Shown here piece by piece: positions 1 to 7,770 of a stretch of 64,000 nt of DNA. Within the stretch, counting starts at the first letter, position 1; each line of letters begins with the position of its first letter. Under the pieces are notes generated by a model, which was not told the DNA's origin, did no database searches, and was given only the letters and a program-made list of their open reading frames with translations. The DNA is from DASPTT01 sp035623275 (GTDB lineage: Bacteria > Actinomycetota > Acidimicrobiia > Acidimicrobiales > UBA8190), in contig DASPTT010000098.1 in assembly GCA_035623275.1 (NCBI GenBank), positions 1 to 64,000 on the forward strand, written 5' to 3'. The translations under genes were made by a program, and so were the position numbers.

Positions 1-52
1 ATGCAGGTCACCAAGGTCGACGCACCGGTCACAGCGCGCCGATGCGGCACCC

Positions 53-124
53 GCCCTCGTAGCTCAGCGGATAGAGCACCGGCCTCCGGAGCCGGGTGCG
101 CAGGTTCGAGTCCTGCCGGGGGCG
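53..124 (+). tRNA. tRNA-Arg, anticodon CCG
   Basis: A full cloverleaf can be drawn by eye. The acceptor stem pairs GCCCTCG (53-59) with CGGGGGC (117-123), including one G-U pair. The D stem is GCTC/GAGC, the anticodon stem CCGGC/GCCGG encloses a 7-base loop CTCCGGA, and the T stem GCAGG/CCTGC encloses TTCGAGT. The anticodon at loop positions 34-36 is CCG, which reads the arginine codon CGG. The gene is 72 nt and no CCA is encoded directly after the discriminator G at 124. Three degenerate copies of its 3' end follow immediately downstream. Confidence 0.95.
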
Positions 125-129
125 CGGCA

Positions 130-174
130 CTGCCGGAGGCGCAACTGCCGGAGGCGCCACTGCCGGAGGCGCCA
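130..174 (+). repeat. Three tandem 15-bp copies resembling the tRNA 3' end
   Basis: The units lie at 130-144, 145-159 and 160-174; the last two are identical (CTGCCGGAGGCGCCA) and the first differs at one base. Each unit resembles the last bases of the adjacent tRNA-Arg (CTGC, acceptor strand CGGGGGC, discriminator G) with one acceptor base changed to A and, in two units, CCA added. They could be slippage copies or remnants of attachment-site duplications left by an integrating element; no integrase gene is visible in the window. Confidence 0.8.
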
Positions 175-741
175 CTCTGCCGTCCCGGGTTCGCCCAAGG
201 GTCGGCTGGGGGGAGCGCCAAGGCGGAGAGGGGCTCTCGACCAAAGCCGACCCATTGGGCCAATTCCCACGGTACCGGGTTCTGTTGCTAATGAGGTCAG
301 TGTGGTTGTTGAGGTACAACGCTCAACGCCCGGCGGCGTCATGAGGGAGCGATTGCCCCCCTACGCCGCCTCAGCCGTCCACCCTCCGCCCCGTCTCCCG
401 GGTGAGGCCCCGGTGGTCTCCGCTCTCCGGGGGGTCGTCCGGGGGTTGGCGCCCTCCTGGCGGTCCCAGCCTGTTGCCGTTTTGGCCGGGCTTTCGGGGG
501 CCAGCCTCCCTGCGCACTTCCGGGGGCATCGCTCTACATGGAAACGCCGGGTCAAAGAGGGCAAGTCGAAGCGGGAGGCCGCGCGCCTGTTGCCCGAGGC
601 CATCCCCGTCTGGAGGACAGGGCCGAAAGTCCCAACCTTGCGCCCGGGGGCGATGGGCGACCCAGCGGCGATCCGGATGGCTTAAGAGCTACGAATTTCG
701 AACCGATATCGCGTCGGGGCCTGGGGCGTGTCCGGAGCGAC
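175..741. other. Intergenic region, no gene recognised
   Basis: About 570 bp between the tRNA repeats and the first cyclic-di-GMP gene. Open frames here have no recognisable domain and poor coding character. The segment 504-527 is repeated with three mismatches at 7304-7327, upstream of the second GGDEF-EAL gene. The promoter of the first operon presumably lies here, but no convincing -35/-10 pair could be assigned. Confidence 0.5.
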
Positions 742-3700
742 ATGTCCAACGCAACGCAGCAATCGCAGCACACCGGCCGCGCCGACGCCGTGGCGTCCGA
801 GGCCGTACCGAGGCACGCCTGGCGGTGGTTCCTCGTCTTCGAGGGTGTGCTCGCCCTCGTCTACTGGCCCTTCGGCGCCGCGGGCAAGACCCCCATCATC
901 GGCGTGCTGCCGTGGATGGAGTGGCCAGGCCAGGTCCCCGCATGGGCGCTGATCGGCCTGTCCTCCGTGGCGGCAATCGCCTACGGCGCATGGCGCTACC
1001 GGACCAACGCCCGCTTCGCGTGGATGATGATCGGCGCCGGCGTGCTCCTGTTCATCACTGGCGACACCGCCTACAAGGCGTGGCACCAGCTCATCGGCCA
1101 GCAGAACATCCCGTTCCCGTCGTTCATCGACGCCATCTACATCGCCATGTATCCGGTGCTGGCCGTGGGGCTCCTCCTCCTGACCCGTGCCCGCGTCCCC
1201 GACGGAGACCGCTCGAGCCTCCTCGACGCCCTCATCATCACGCTCGGCGTCGGCCTGTTGTCGTGGACGTTCCTCATCGGCCCGAACGTGCGCGGGCCCG
1301 GTGACCTCCTGGCGCGCCTGACCGCCGTGGCCTACCCCCTCGGCGACATCTTGGTCCTGGCCATGCTGGCCCACCTGTGGAGCGCCGGGGGGTTGCGCAA
1401 CACCGCCGGCCGGCTCCTGGCCATCGGGACGGTCGGAGCCCTCGCCTCCGACACCGTCTATGGCCTCGCCAACCTCCACCCGGGCTGGAACTGGCAGGAC
1501 GGGAACCCGGTCGACCTTGGCTGGATCCTCTTCTACGCCTGCTGGGGCGCGGCCGCTCTGCATCCGTCCATGCGCGCCCTGTCCGCGCCGGTCGGTCCCC
1601 GCACGCCCCGCATGACCATCGCCCGGCTGGGCCTGTTGACGGCGGCATCGCTGATCGCCCCGCTCATCTTGCTGACCGAGAGCGCGATGCGGAACCAGGT
1701 GGACACCCCTGTCGTCGCCGTGGTGGCCGGCGCGATGTTCCTCCTGGTCCTCCTGCGCATGGCCGGGCTGGTCCAGGCCTACCGGCGTTCCACCGACCGC
1801 GAGCAGGTGCTGCGCACGGCCGCCGCCGACCTCGTGGCCGCCAGCGGACTGGAAGGCGTCCACCAGGCAACGAATACCGCAGTGCGGGCTCTCGTCGGCG
1901 GGCACGCCGGCGACGTCAGCACCACTTTGGTCGACCGCTCCCCCTCGAGCCAAGCCTGGGTCGTGGCCGACTCCGACGACGCCACGCCGCAGCGCCTGGT
2001 CCGCCTGCTCAGCTCCGACCCCACACTCCTCGCCACACTGAACGAGCGCAAGGCCGCCGACACCGTCCTGGAGAACGACGACGGCATGGGTCATGCCGCA
2101 GACCCGCCCACCGAGCAGGTCGTCATGTTCCCGCTGGCCGCTCGCGACGAGCTCCAGGCGATCATCGCCGTCACGACCACCGATCCGCTCCCGACCGAGC
2201 TGCGAGTCGCCATCGAGACGCTCGCCGTCCAGGCGGGGATGGCGCTGGACCGGGAGGCGCTCGCTGAGGCGTTCCACGCCCGGCGCAGCGAAGTGCGATT
2301 CCGTACGCTGGTGCAGAACGCGTCGGACGTCATCCTCATCGTCCGCCCCGACACGACGATCGCGTACCAGACACCTTCGGCGCAGCGCATCCTCGGGTAC
2401 CAGCCCAACATGCTCGAGGGCCAGCGCTTCACGTCGCTGCTGCATCCCGATGATGTCGAACAGGCCATCGCGGTCTACACGCGGGTGGCATCGCAGGCGG
2501 GCGCGTCCGTCTCCGCCCAATGGCGGGTCCGCCACGAGCAGGGCGCGTGGCTCACCATCGACGTCGTGGCCACCAACCTTCTCAGCCACCCCACCGTCGA
2601 CGGCATCGTGCTCACCATGCGCGACGTCAGCGAGCGCAAGCGCCTGGAAGAGGAGCTCAAGCACCAGGCCTTCCACGACGCCCTGAGCGGGCTGGCGAAC
2701 CGGGCGCTGTTCCGCGACCGGCTCGACCATGCGCTGGCCAGGGCTTCGCGGTCGCGCACGTCGCTGGCCATCCTGTTCCTCGACCTCGACGACTTCAAGC
2801 TGGTCAACGACGGGTTCGGGCACTCGGTGGGCGACGAGCTCCTCATCGCCGTGGGCCAGCGAATCGTTGAGTCGCTCCGCACCGGCGACACGGCCGCTCG
2901 CTTTGGGGGTGACGAGTTCGCCGTTCTCCTCGAGGAGCTCGGCGACACCGAGGAGGCGTACGAGGTCGCCGATCGCATCATCGCGGCACTGCGCAACCCC
3001 ATCTTCGTCGACGGTCACGAGGTTCAGATCCGCGCCAGCGTCGGGGTCGCGTTCAGCCCCGCCGGTGCCGAGCAGTCATCCGAGCTGCTGCAGGCGGCGG
3101 ACGTGGCGATGTACGCGGCGAAGAACAACGGTAAGGGACGCTACGAGGTCTACCACCCGGCCCTGCACGAGGCCACCGTCGAGCGGCTGGAGCGCACGGT
3201 CGAGCTTCAGCGCGCGCTGGACCGAGAGGAATTCGTCGTCTACTACCAGCCGATCGTCAGTCTCGCTGGCGAGCAGACCGTGGGCGTTGAGGCGCTGGTG
3301 CGGTGGCAGCATCCCGAGCGCGGCCTGCTGCTCCCCAAGGAGTTCATCGGGCTCGCCGAGGACACCGGCCTCATCATCCCGCTGGGTCGCTGGGTGCTGG
3401 AGCAGGCGTGCCACCAGGTGAGCCAGTGGCAGGCCGACCACGGGCTGACGGACGAGCTCCACATCAGCGTGAACATCTCGGCCCGCCACTTCCAGCACAA
3501 CAACCTTGTGGTCGACGTGTCGAACGCGCTGGAGGCATCGGGGCTCGACCCCAAGAGCCTGGTGCTCGAGATCACCGAGAGTGTGCTCGTCCAGGACACC
3601 GACGCCGTCATCGCCAGGATGCTCGAGCTCAAGATGCTCGGCGTGTCCTTCGCCATCGATGACTTCGGCACCGGGTACTCGTCGCTCAGCTACCTGAAGC

Positions 3701-4002
3701 GGTTCCCCATCGACATCCTGAAGGTCGACCGGTCCTTCGTCGAGGACGTCGTCGAGCAGCGGGACGGCGCGCTGGCCAAGACGATCGTCCAGCTGGGCAG
3801 GACGCTCAACCTCCGGACGGTTGCCGAGGGGATCGAGCACAAACCCCAGCTCGAGCGCTTGCGCGCCCTCGGCTGCCAGTTCGGCCAGGGCTATCTCTTC
3901 GCCAAGCCGCTGCCGCCCGACGACATCGCCAATCTCTTCGTCCGCCTCAAGAGCGAGGGAATCCTGCCGTCGATAGGCGGAAACAAGAGAGGCGGGTCAT
4001 GA
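742..4002 (+). CDS. Membrane PAS-GGDEF-EAL protein (cyclic-di-GMP synthase/phosphodiesterase)
   Basis: This 1086-residue protein would make and/or degrade cyclic-di-GMP at the inner face of the membrane. Residues ~30-330 hold several hydrophobic segments, followed by a GAF-like region (~355-500) and a PAS domain (~515-640). The GGDEF domain has an intact GGDEF at 722-726 with an inhibitory RxxD (RTGD) five residues upstream. The EAL domain begins near 840 with EAL at 850-852 and retains the catalytic signatures NIS, LEITES, DDFGTGYSS, KVDRSF and EGIE, so phosphodiesterase activity is plausible. The start at 742 follows GGAG at 733-736; a longer in-frame opening to 538 exists, but its extra 68 residues look non-coding. 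The stop overlaps the next start by four bases, implying translational coupling to the PLP enzyme. The direction of net activity cannot be told from sequence. Confidence 0.93.
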   Translation: MSNATQQSQHTGRADAVASEAVPRHAWRWFLVFEGVLALVYWPFGAAGKTPIIGVLPWMEWPGQVPAWALIGLSSVAAIAYGAWRYRTNARFAWMMIGAGVLLFITGDTAYKAWHQLIGQQNIPFPSFIDAIYIAMYPVLAVGLLLLTRARVPDGDRSSLLDALIITLGVGLLSWTFLIGPNVRGPGDLLARLTAVAYPLGDILVLAMLAHLWSAGGLRNTAGRLLAIGTVGALASDTVYGLANLHPGWNWQDGNPVDLGWILFYACWGAAALHPSMRALSAPVGPRTPRMTIARLGLLTAASLIAPLILLTESAMRNQVDTPVVAVVAGAMFLLVLLRMAGLVQAYRRSTDREQVLRTAAADLVAASGLEGVHQATNTAVRALVGGHAGDVSTTLVDRSPSSQAWVVADSDDATPQRLVRLLSSDPTLLATLNERKAADTVLENDDGMGHAADPPTEQVVMFPLAARDELQAIIAVTTTDPLPTELRVAIETLAVQAGMALDREALAEAFHARRSEVRFRTLVQNASDVILIVRPDTTIAYQTPSAQRILGYQPNMLEGQRFTSLLHPDDVEQAIAVYTRVASQAGASVSAQWRVRHEQGAWLTIDVVATNLLSHPTVDGIVLTMRDVSERKRLEEELKHQAFHDALSGLANRALFRDRLDHALARASRSRTSLAILFLDLDDFKLVNDGFGHSVGDELLIAVGQRIVESLRTGDTAARFGGDEFAVLLEELGDTEEAYEVADRIIAALRNPIFVDGHEVQIRASVGVAFSPAGAEQSSELLQAADVAMYAAKNNGKGRYEVYHPALHEATVERLERTVELQRALDREEFVVYYQPIVSLAGEQTVGVEALVRWQHPERGLLLPKEFIGLAEDTGLIIPLGRWVLEQACHQVSQWQADHGLTDELHISVNISARHFQHNNLVVDVSNALEASGLDPKSLVLEITESVLVQDTDAVIARMLELKMLGVSFAIDDFGTGYSSLSYLKRFPIDILKVDRSFVEDVVEQRDGALAKTIVQLGRTLNLRTVAEGIEHKPQLERLRALGCQFGQGYLFAKPLPPDDIANLFVRLKSEGILPSIGGNKRGGS

Positions 4003-5300
4003 GCAGCACCTGGTCCTGGAACGTCGGCGGCACCGGGGCGAACAGCCGTCCGGTCGACCTGCTGGCCTCGCTGCCGCGGCGCGACCAGCGCCTGCGCGAC
4101 CTGGAGAGGCTGACAGAGTCCCACCCCATGATGGACGCCGTCATCGACGAGATCGACGGCCGGCGGATCCGCATCGGGAACCATTGGCTGTGCGACTTCG
4201 CCTCCTGCAATTACCTGGGCTTCGATCTCCATCCGGAGATCATCCGGTCTGTCGAGCGCGAGCTGTGGCGCTGGGGGACGCACCCGAGCTGGTCGCGCCT
4301 GCTCGGCAACCCCCGGATCTACGTCGAGATCGAGGAGCGGCTGGCCGATCTGCTCGGCGCGCCCGACGCCCTGGTGCTCCCCACCATCACCATCATCCAC
4401 GCCTCCGTCATCCCGACACTGGTCGGCGACGGCTTCGTGCTCATCGACGCGCAGGCGCACAAGACGCTGTACGAGGGGGCGGCCATCGCCCGCGGCGCGG
4501 GCGCCACGCTCTTGCGGATCAGGACCAACGACCCCGGGCACCTGGAAGAGGCACTTCGGACTCTGCCGGCGGGCAAGCCTCGGGTGTTCTGCATGGACGG
4601 CGTGAACAGCATGACGGGCAACGCGCCCGACTTGCGGACGTACGCCCGGATCTGCCGGGACCACGACACCCTCCTCTACGTCGACGACGCGCACGGCTTC
4701 GGCGTCATCGGCGAGTCCCCGACGGCCGATCTGCCCTACGGGCTCCGCGGCAACAGCCTCGTGCGCCACGTCGACGAGACCTACGACAACATCGTGCTGG
4801 TCGGCGGATTCTCCAAGGCGTACTCGTCGCTCCTGGCCTTTCTGGCCCTGCCCGCCGGGCTTAAGACCCACCTCAAGGTGGCCGCCTCGCCGTACCTGTA
4901 CTCCGGTCCGTCGCCCACGGCGTCGCTGGCCACGGTGCTCGCTGGCTTCCGGGTCAACGAGTCCGAGGGCGACTCCCTTCGTCGGGGCCTGCACCGCAAG
5001 ACGGCCCGTGTGCTCGAGCGGGTGCGGAGCCTCGGCCTCGCCACGCTGAACACCTCCGGGCTGCCCATCATCGAGCTCCCCCTGGCCCACGACACCGACA
5101 TCGACGCCGTGGGGCGCTTCCTCTTCGATCGGGGCATCTACGTGACCCTCGCCGCCTATCCCCTGGTGCCCAAGGCCCAGGTCGGCTTCCGGGTGCAGGT
5201 CACCGCGGCCAACGGCGACGACGAGATCGACCAGCTCAACGACGTCCTGGGCGAGCTCGCGGGGTGCTTCGACATGCAGCGGGCACCTACCGCAGTCTGA
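3999..5300 (+). CDS. Alpha-oxoamine synthase-like PLP enzyme (KBL/SPT/BioF/CqsA fold)
   Basis: The protein is 433 residues. Family members condense an amino acid with an acyl-CoA (8-amino-7-oxononanoate synthase, 2-amino-3-ketobutyrate ligase, serine palmitoyltransferase, and the CqsA/LqsA autoinducer synthases). The PLP lysine is K273 in GGFSKAYSS, and the cofactor-ring motif is VDDAHG (228-233), where most relatives have VDEAH. The substrate-site motif DAQAH corresponds to the usual DxxNH. The extended N-terminus (~55 residues before FASCNYLGF) is typical of the class. It is not beside biotin, heme or sphingolipid genes; it overlaps the upstream GGDEF-EAL gene by ATGA and is followed 15 bp later by an MFS exporter. 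A signal or lipid-like product exported by the MFS protein is inference; the substrate is unknown. Confidence 0.88.
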   Translation: MSSTWSWNVGGTGANSRPVDLLASLPRRDQRLRDLERLTESHPMMDAVIDEIDGRRIRIGNHWLCDFASCNYLGFDLHPEIIRSVERELWRWGTHPSWSRLLGNPRIYVEIEERLADLLGAPDALVLPTITIIHASVIPTLVGDGFVLIDAQAHKTLYEGAAIARGAGATLLRIRTNDPGHLEEALRTLPAGKPRVFCMDGVNSMTGNAPDLRTYARICRDHDTLLYVDDAHGFGVIGESPTADLPYGLRGNSLVRHVDETYDNIVLVGGFSKAYSSLLAFLALPAGLKTHLKVAASPYLYSGPSPTASLATVLAGFRVNESEGDSLRRGLHRKTARVLERVRSLGLATLNTSGLPIIELPLAHDTDIDAVGRFLFDRGIYVTLAAYPLVPKAQVGFRVQVTAANGDDEIDQLNDVLGELAGCFDMQRAPTAV

Positions 5301-5315
5301 GCGACGGAGCCGGTG

Positions 5316-6560
5316 ATGGGCCTCAGTGCGCCCCTGCGCCGGCGGGACTTCCGTCTCCTGTGGACGGGCATGGCCGTGTCGCTCCTGGGCGACGGCGTCT
5401 TCCTGGTGGCCGTCGCCTGGCAGGCCTACGCCCTTGCCAACCGGCCGTCGGCGCTGGCTTACGTCGGCCTCGCCGCCTCGCTGCCTCAGGTGGCCCTGCT
5501 CCTGCTGGGCGGTGCCGTCGCCGACCGGCTCCCCCGGCGCGGCGTGCTCCTGTGGGCCGATCTCGCCCGCGCCATGGCCGTCGGGATGCTGGCCGTGCTG
5601 GCCGTCAACCGCTCGCTCCAGCTCTGGGAGCTCTACGCGGCCAGCGCGATCATCGGCGCGGCCACCGCGTTCGCCTCGCCGGCGCTGGACGCGCTGGTAC
5701 CCCAGCTCGTCCCCCGAGACGAGCTCGCGCAGGCCAACGCCGTCGACCAGTTCGTCCGCCCCACCGCCTTGCTGCTCGCAGGCCCCGCCATCGGCGGCTT
5801 CGTGGTCGCGCTGTGCCACCCGGCCGGTGCGTTCGCCTTCGACGCCGTGACCTTCGCGCTGTCGGCGCTGTGCCTCGCCCGAATGACCCGCCTCCCGGCC
5901 GTGGCCACCGGGCGGACCGGCATCCTGCGCCGCGACCTGACCGAGGGTCTGCGCTATGTGAGTGGCCGCACATGGCTCTGGGCCACCTTCGCCTGCGCAG
6001 CGGTGACGTACGTACTGTTCATCGGACCCACACAGGTGCTCCTCCCCTTCGTCGTCCGCGACGAGCTGCATGGCGGCGCCTCCATCTACGGTGCGATCCT
6101 GGCCATCGGCGGCGTCGGCGCCCTCTTCGGCGCGGTGGCGGCCGGCCGCAGCCGCAAGTCCGAGCACCCCCTGTCCGTGATCTACCTGTGGTGGGCGATC
6201 GCCACGCTCGGTGTGGCCGGCTACGGGGTCGCGCGCCACGTTTGGGGCCTGGCCCTGGCCGCCCTCGTCGTCAATGGTGCGGAGGCCGTCGGTGCCGTCT
6301 TCTGGTCCACGCTCAAGCAGCGTCGGGTGGACAACGTCATGCTCGGGCGCGTCTCGAGCATCGACTGGTGCGTGTCGACGGCCCTGCTGCCCCTCAGCTA
6401 CGCCATCACGGCGCCCATCGCGCAGACTCTCGGGGCACGGACCATGCTCGTGGCGGGGGGGGCGCTCGGGGCCGCGGTGACGCTCGCCTTCCTGCTCGTG
6501 CCGGGGCTGCGGGACATGAGAGAACCCGGCCGCCGGGTCGCCGCCGACGCGCCGGCCTGA
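5316..6560 (+). CDS. MFS transporter, MFS_3/EntS-like exporter
   Basis: The protein is 414 residues, the normal size for a 12-helix major facilitator. The N-terminus has the actinobacterial exporter style (RRRDFRLLWTGMAVSLLGDG), and the cytoplasmic loop 2-3 signature is present as GGAVADRLPRRGVLLWADL. Hydrophobic helices continue to residue ~400. The closest style is the enterobactin-exporter or macrolide-efflux branch, which mostly exports small molecules. ATG at 5316 is preceded by GGAG at 5306-5309; a GTG at 5313 is also in frame. Only 15 bp separate it from the alpha-oxoamine synthase, so it probably exports that enzyme's product, which is an inference from position only. Confidence 0.88.
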   Translation: MGLSAPLRRRDFRLLWTGMAVSLLGDGVFLVAVAWQAYALANRPSALAYVGLAASLPQVALLLLGGAVADRLPRRGVLLWADLARAMAVGMLAVLAVNRSLQLWELYAASAIIGAATAFASPALDALVPQLVPRDELAQANAVDQFVRPTALLLAGPAIGGFVVALCHPAGAFAFDAVTFALSALCLARMTRLPAVATGRTGILRRDLTEGLRYVSGRTWLWATFACAAVTYVLFIGPTQVLLPFVVRDELHGGASIYGAILAIGGVGALFGAVAAGRSRKSEHPLSVIYLWWAIATLGVAGYGVARHVWGLALAALVVNGAEAVGAVFWSTLKQRRVDNVMLGRVSSIDWCVSTALLPLSYAITAPIAQTLGARTMLVAGGALGAAVTLAFLLVPGLRDMREPGRRVAADAPA

Positions 6561-7533
6561 CCGTCGCGCCACGGGGCCCGCGGCGGCCGGCGGCTCGCCT
6601 GCCCCGTCCCCGGCCCTGCCGCAGCGCGATCCGGTCACGAGCACGAAGCCACCTCGTGCCGTGACGCCCGCCAGCACACCGAAGGCTGAGCCCTCGGCGC
6701 CCGGGTCGAGCGCTGCGTCGGCAGCGGGGCGCGGCTCGGGCGCGAATGTGGTCGATCAGTCCCGCCAGGCCACAGCAGCGCTCCGAATGGGCAGGGTTGT
6801 GCACTCACCCGCCCTGGACGATCGGACCGAGCAGCGCGCTCGCGGACAGGCCGAAGTCGCTGCCCATCTGGAACCCCTCGACGTCCGACTGTTGCTCGCC
6901 GCATCGCGTCTTGGCCCGCGGCCTGGCCAGCGTCGGCCGTCCTCGGCACCGCTTGCTCGTCGGGTACCACGACGGCTTCGTCGTCTGGCTCGACGGGTTC
7001 GGCAGGCCCGTCGAGCACTGCGAGCGCTCGGTCGGTGAGTGCGTCGCCCTCCATGCCGAAATGCGCCTCGGCGTCCGTGGTGAGCTCGGCGCTTAGTGAG
7101 AACAACACCGGCCCTGTGAACCAGGTCGTCTGGTCCGCGGATCCCGAGGAGACGGGACCACTGGCACCTCGCGGGCACGGCGCGCCCCCGGGCGGGCCAC
7201 CGGCGTGGCGGCACTGGAACCGCCCAGTGGGACGCTGGGAGCCCTTGAGACTCACCCGCGACCCGCCCCCGGCGAGCCCGGTCTCGGAGGAGGCCCCCAC
7301 CCGGCCTCCTTGCGCACTCCTGGGGGCCCCACTGCCAGGGCCGTCACTCCTGGGGGCGCCGGGGATCCGCCCCCCCGGACCCCGCCGTGGAACGTGCTCG
7401 CGTCAGTGCCGGTCTGCCAGGGCTTGTCCAATGGGCCCGAATTCCCGCCATGGCTCCCAAATCGCTTCAGATCCGGGCCCGGAACACCGATCACGGAGCC
7501 GGGGGTCATGAGGGGTCGCCATTTGGAGAAACC
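6561..7533. other. Region without an intact gene; possible decayed coding fragment on the minus strand
   Basis: About 970 bp separate the MFS gene from the next supported start. On the minus strand, 7130-6890 reads as a plausible polypeptide piece (for example AELTTDAEAHFGMEG), and 6900-6812 in a different frame reads GFQMGSDFGLSASALLG then a stop, as if one short gene had suffered a frameshift near 6895. No family is recognised. The segment 7304-7327 repeats 504-527, and CACTCCTGGGGGC occurs twice between 7315 and 7365. Confidence 0.3.
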
Positions 7534-7770
7534 ATGCCCCTCGAGAACCAGACCTCGTCGGTGTCGTCCGGGTCGGTGTCGTCCGGCCTGCTCGCCCCGC
7601 TTCCCTTCGCGGCCGCGCTCGCTTCTCTCCGCAATGCCTCGGCGGCCGTCGAGAGCTTGCGGACCAACGTCGCCTCCTCGCACCCGATCGGCACCGAGTT
7701 GGTGGAAGTCGGTGAGACGATTCGCCGCGCCCACCGGGCATTGCTCGACTGCGTCCAAGGGTCTCAATGA
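7534..7770 (+). CDS. Small protein coupled to a GGDEF-EAL gene; function unknown
   Basis: The protein is 78 residues. The start at 7534 follows GGAG at 7525-7528 with five bases between. The N-terminus is Ser/Val-rich and low in complexity (SSVSSGSVSSG); from residue ~20 to the end it looks like one or two amphipathic helices (LPFAAALASLRNASAAVESL, then VGETIRRAHRALLDCV). No transmembrane segment, signal peptide or known domain is seen. Its TGA overlaps the ATG of the large GGDEF-EAL gene (ATGA at 7767-7770), so the two are probably made in fixed proportion and may interact. A regulator or partner role is inference. Confidence 0.65.
   Translation: MPLENQTSSVSSGSVSSGLLAPLPFAAALASLRNASAAVESLRTNVASSHPIGTELVEVGETIRRAHRALLDCVQGSQ

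Noticed and set aside
682..3018. Minus-strand frame of 778 codons inside the first GGDEF-EAL gene
   Set aside because: Antisense shadow created by high GC; no motifs, while the plus strand has complete domains.
3891..6677. Very long minus-strand open frame (928 codons) across the alpha-oxoamine synthase and MFS genes
   Set aside because: It is an antisense shadow of two well-supported plus-strand genes; its composition is Arg/Gly/His-rich without domain signals.
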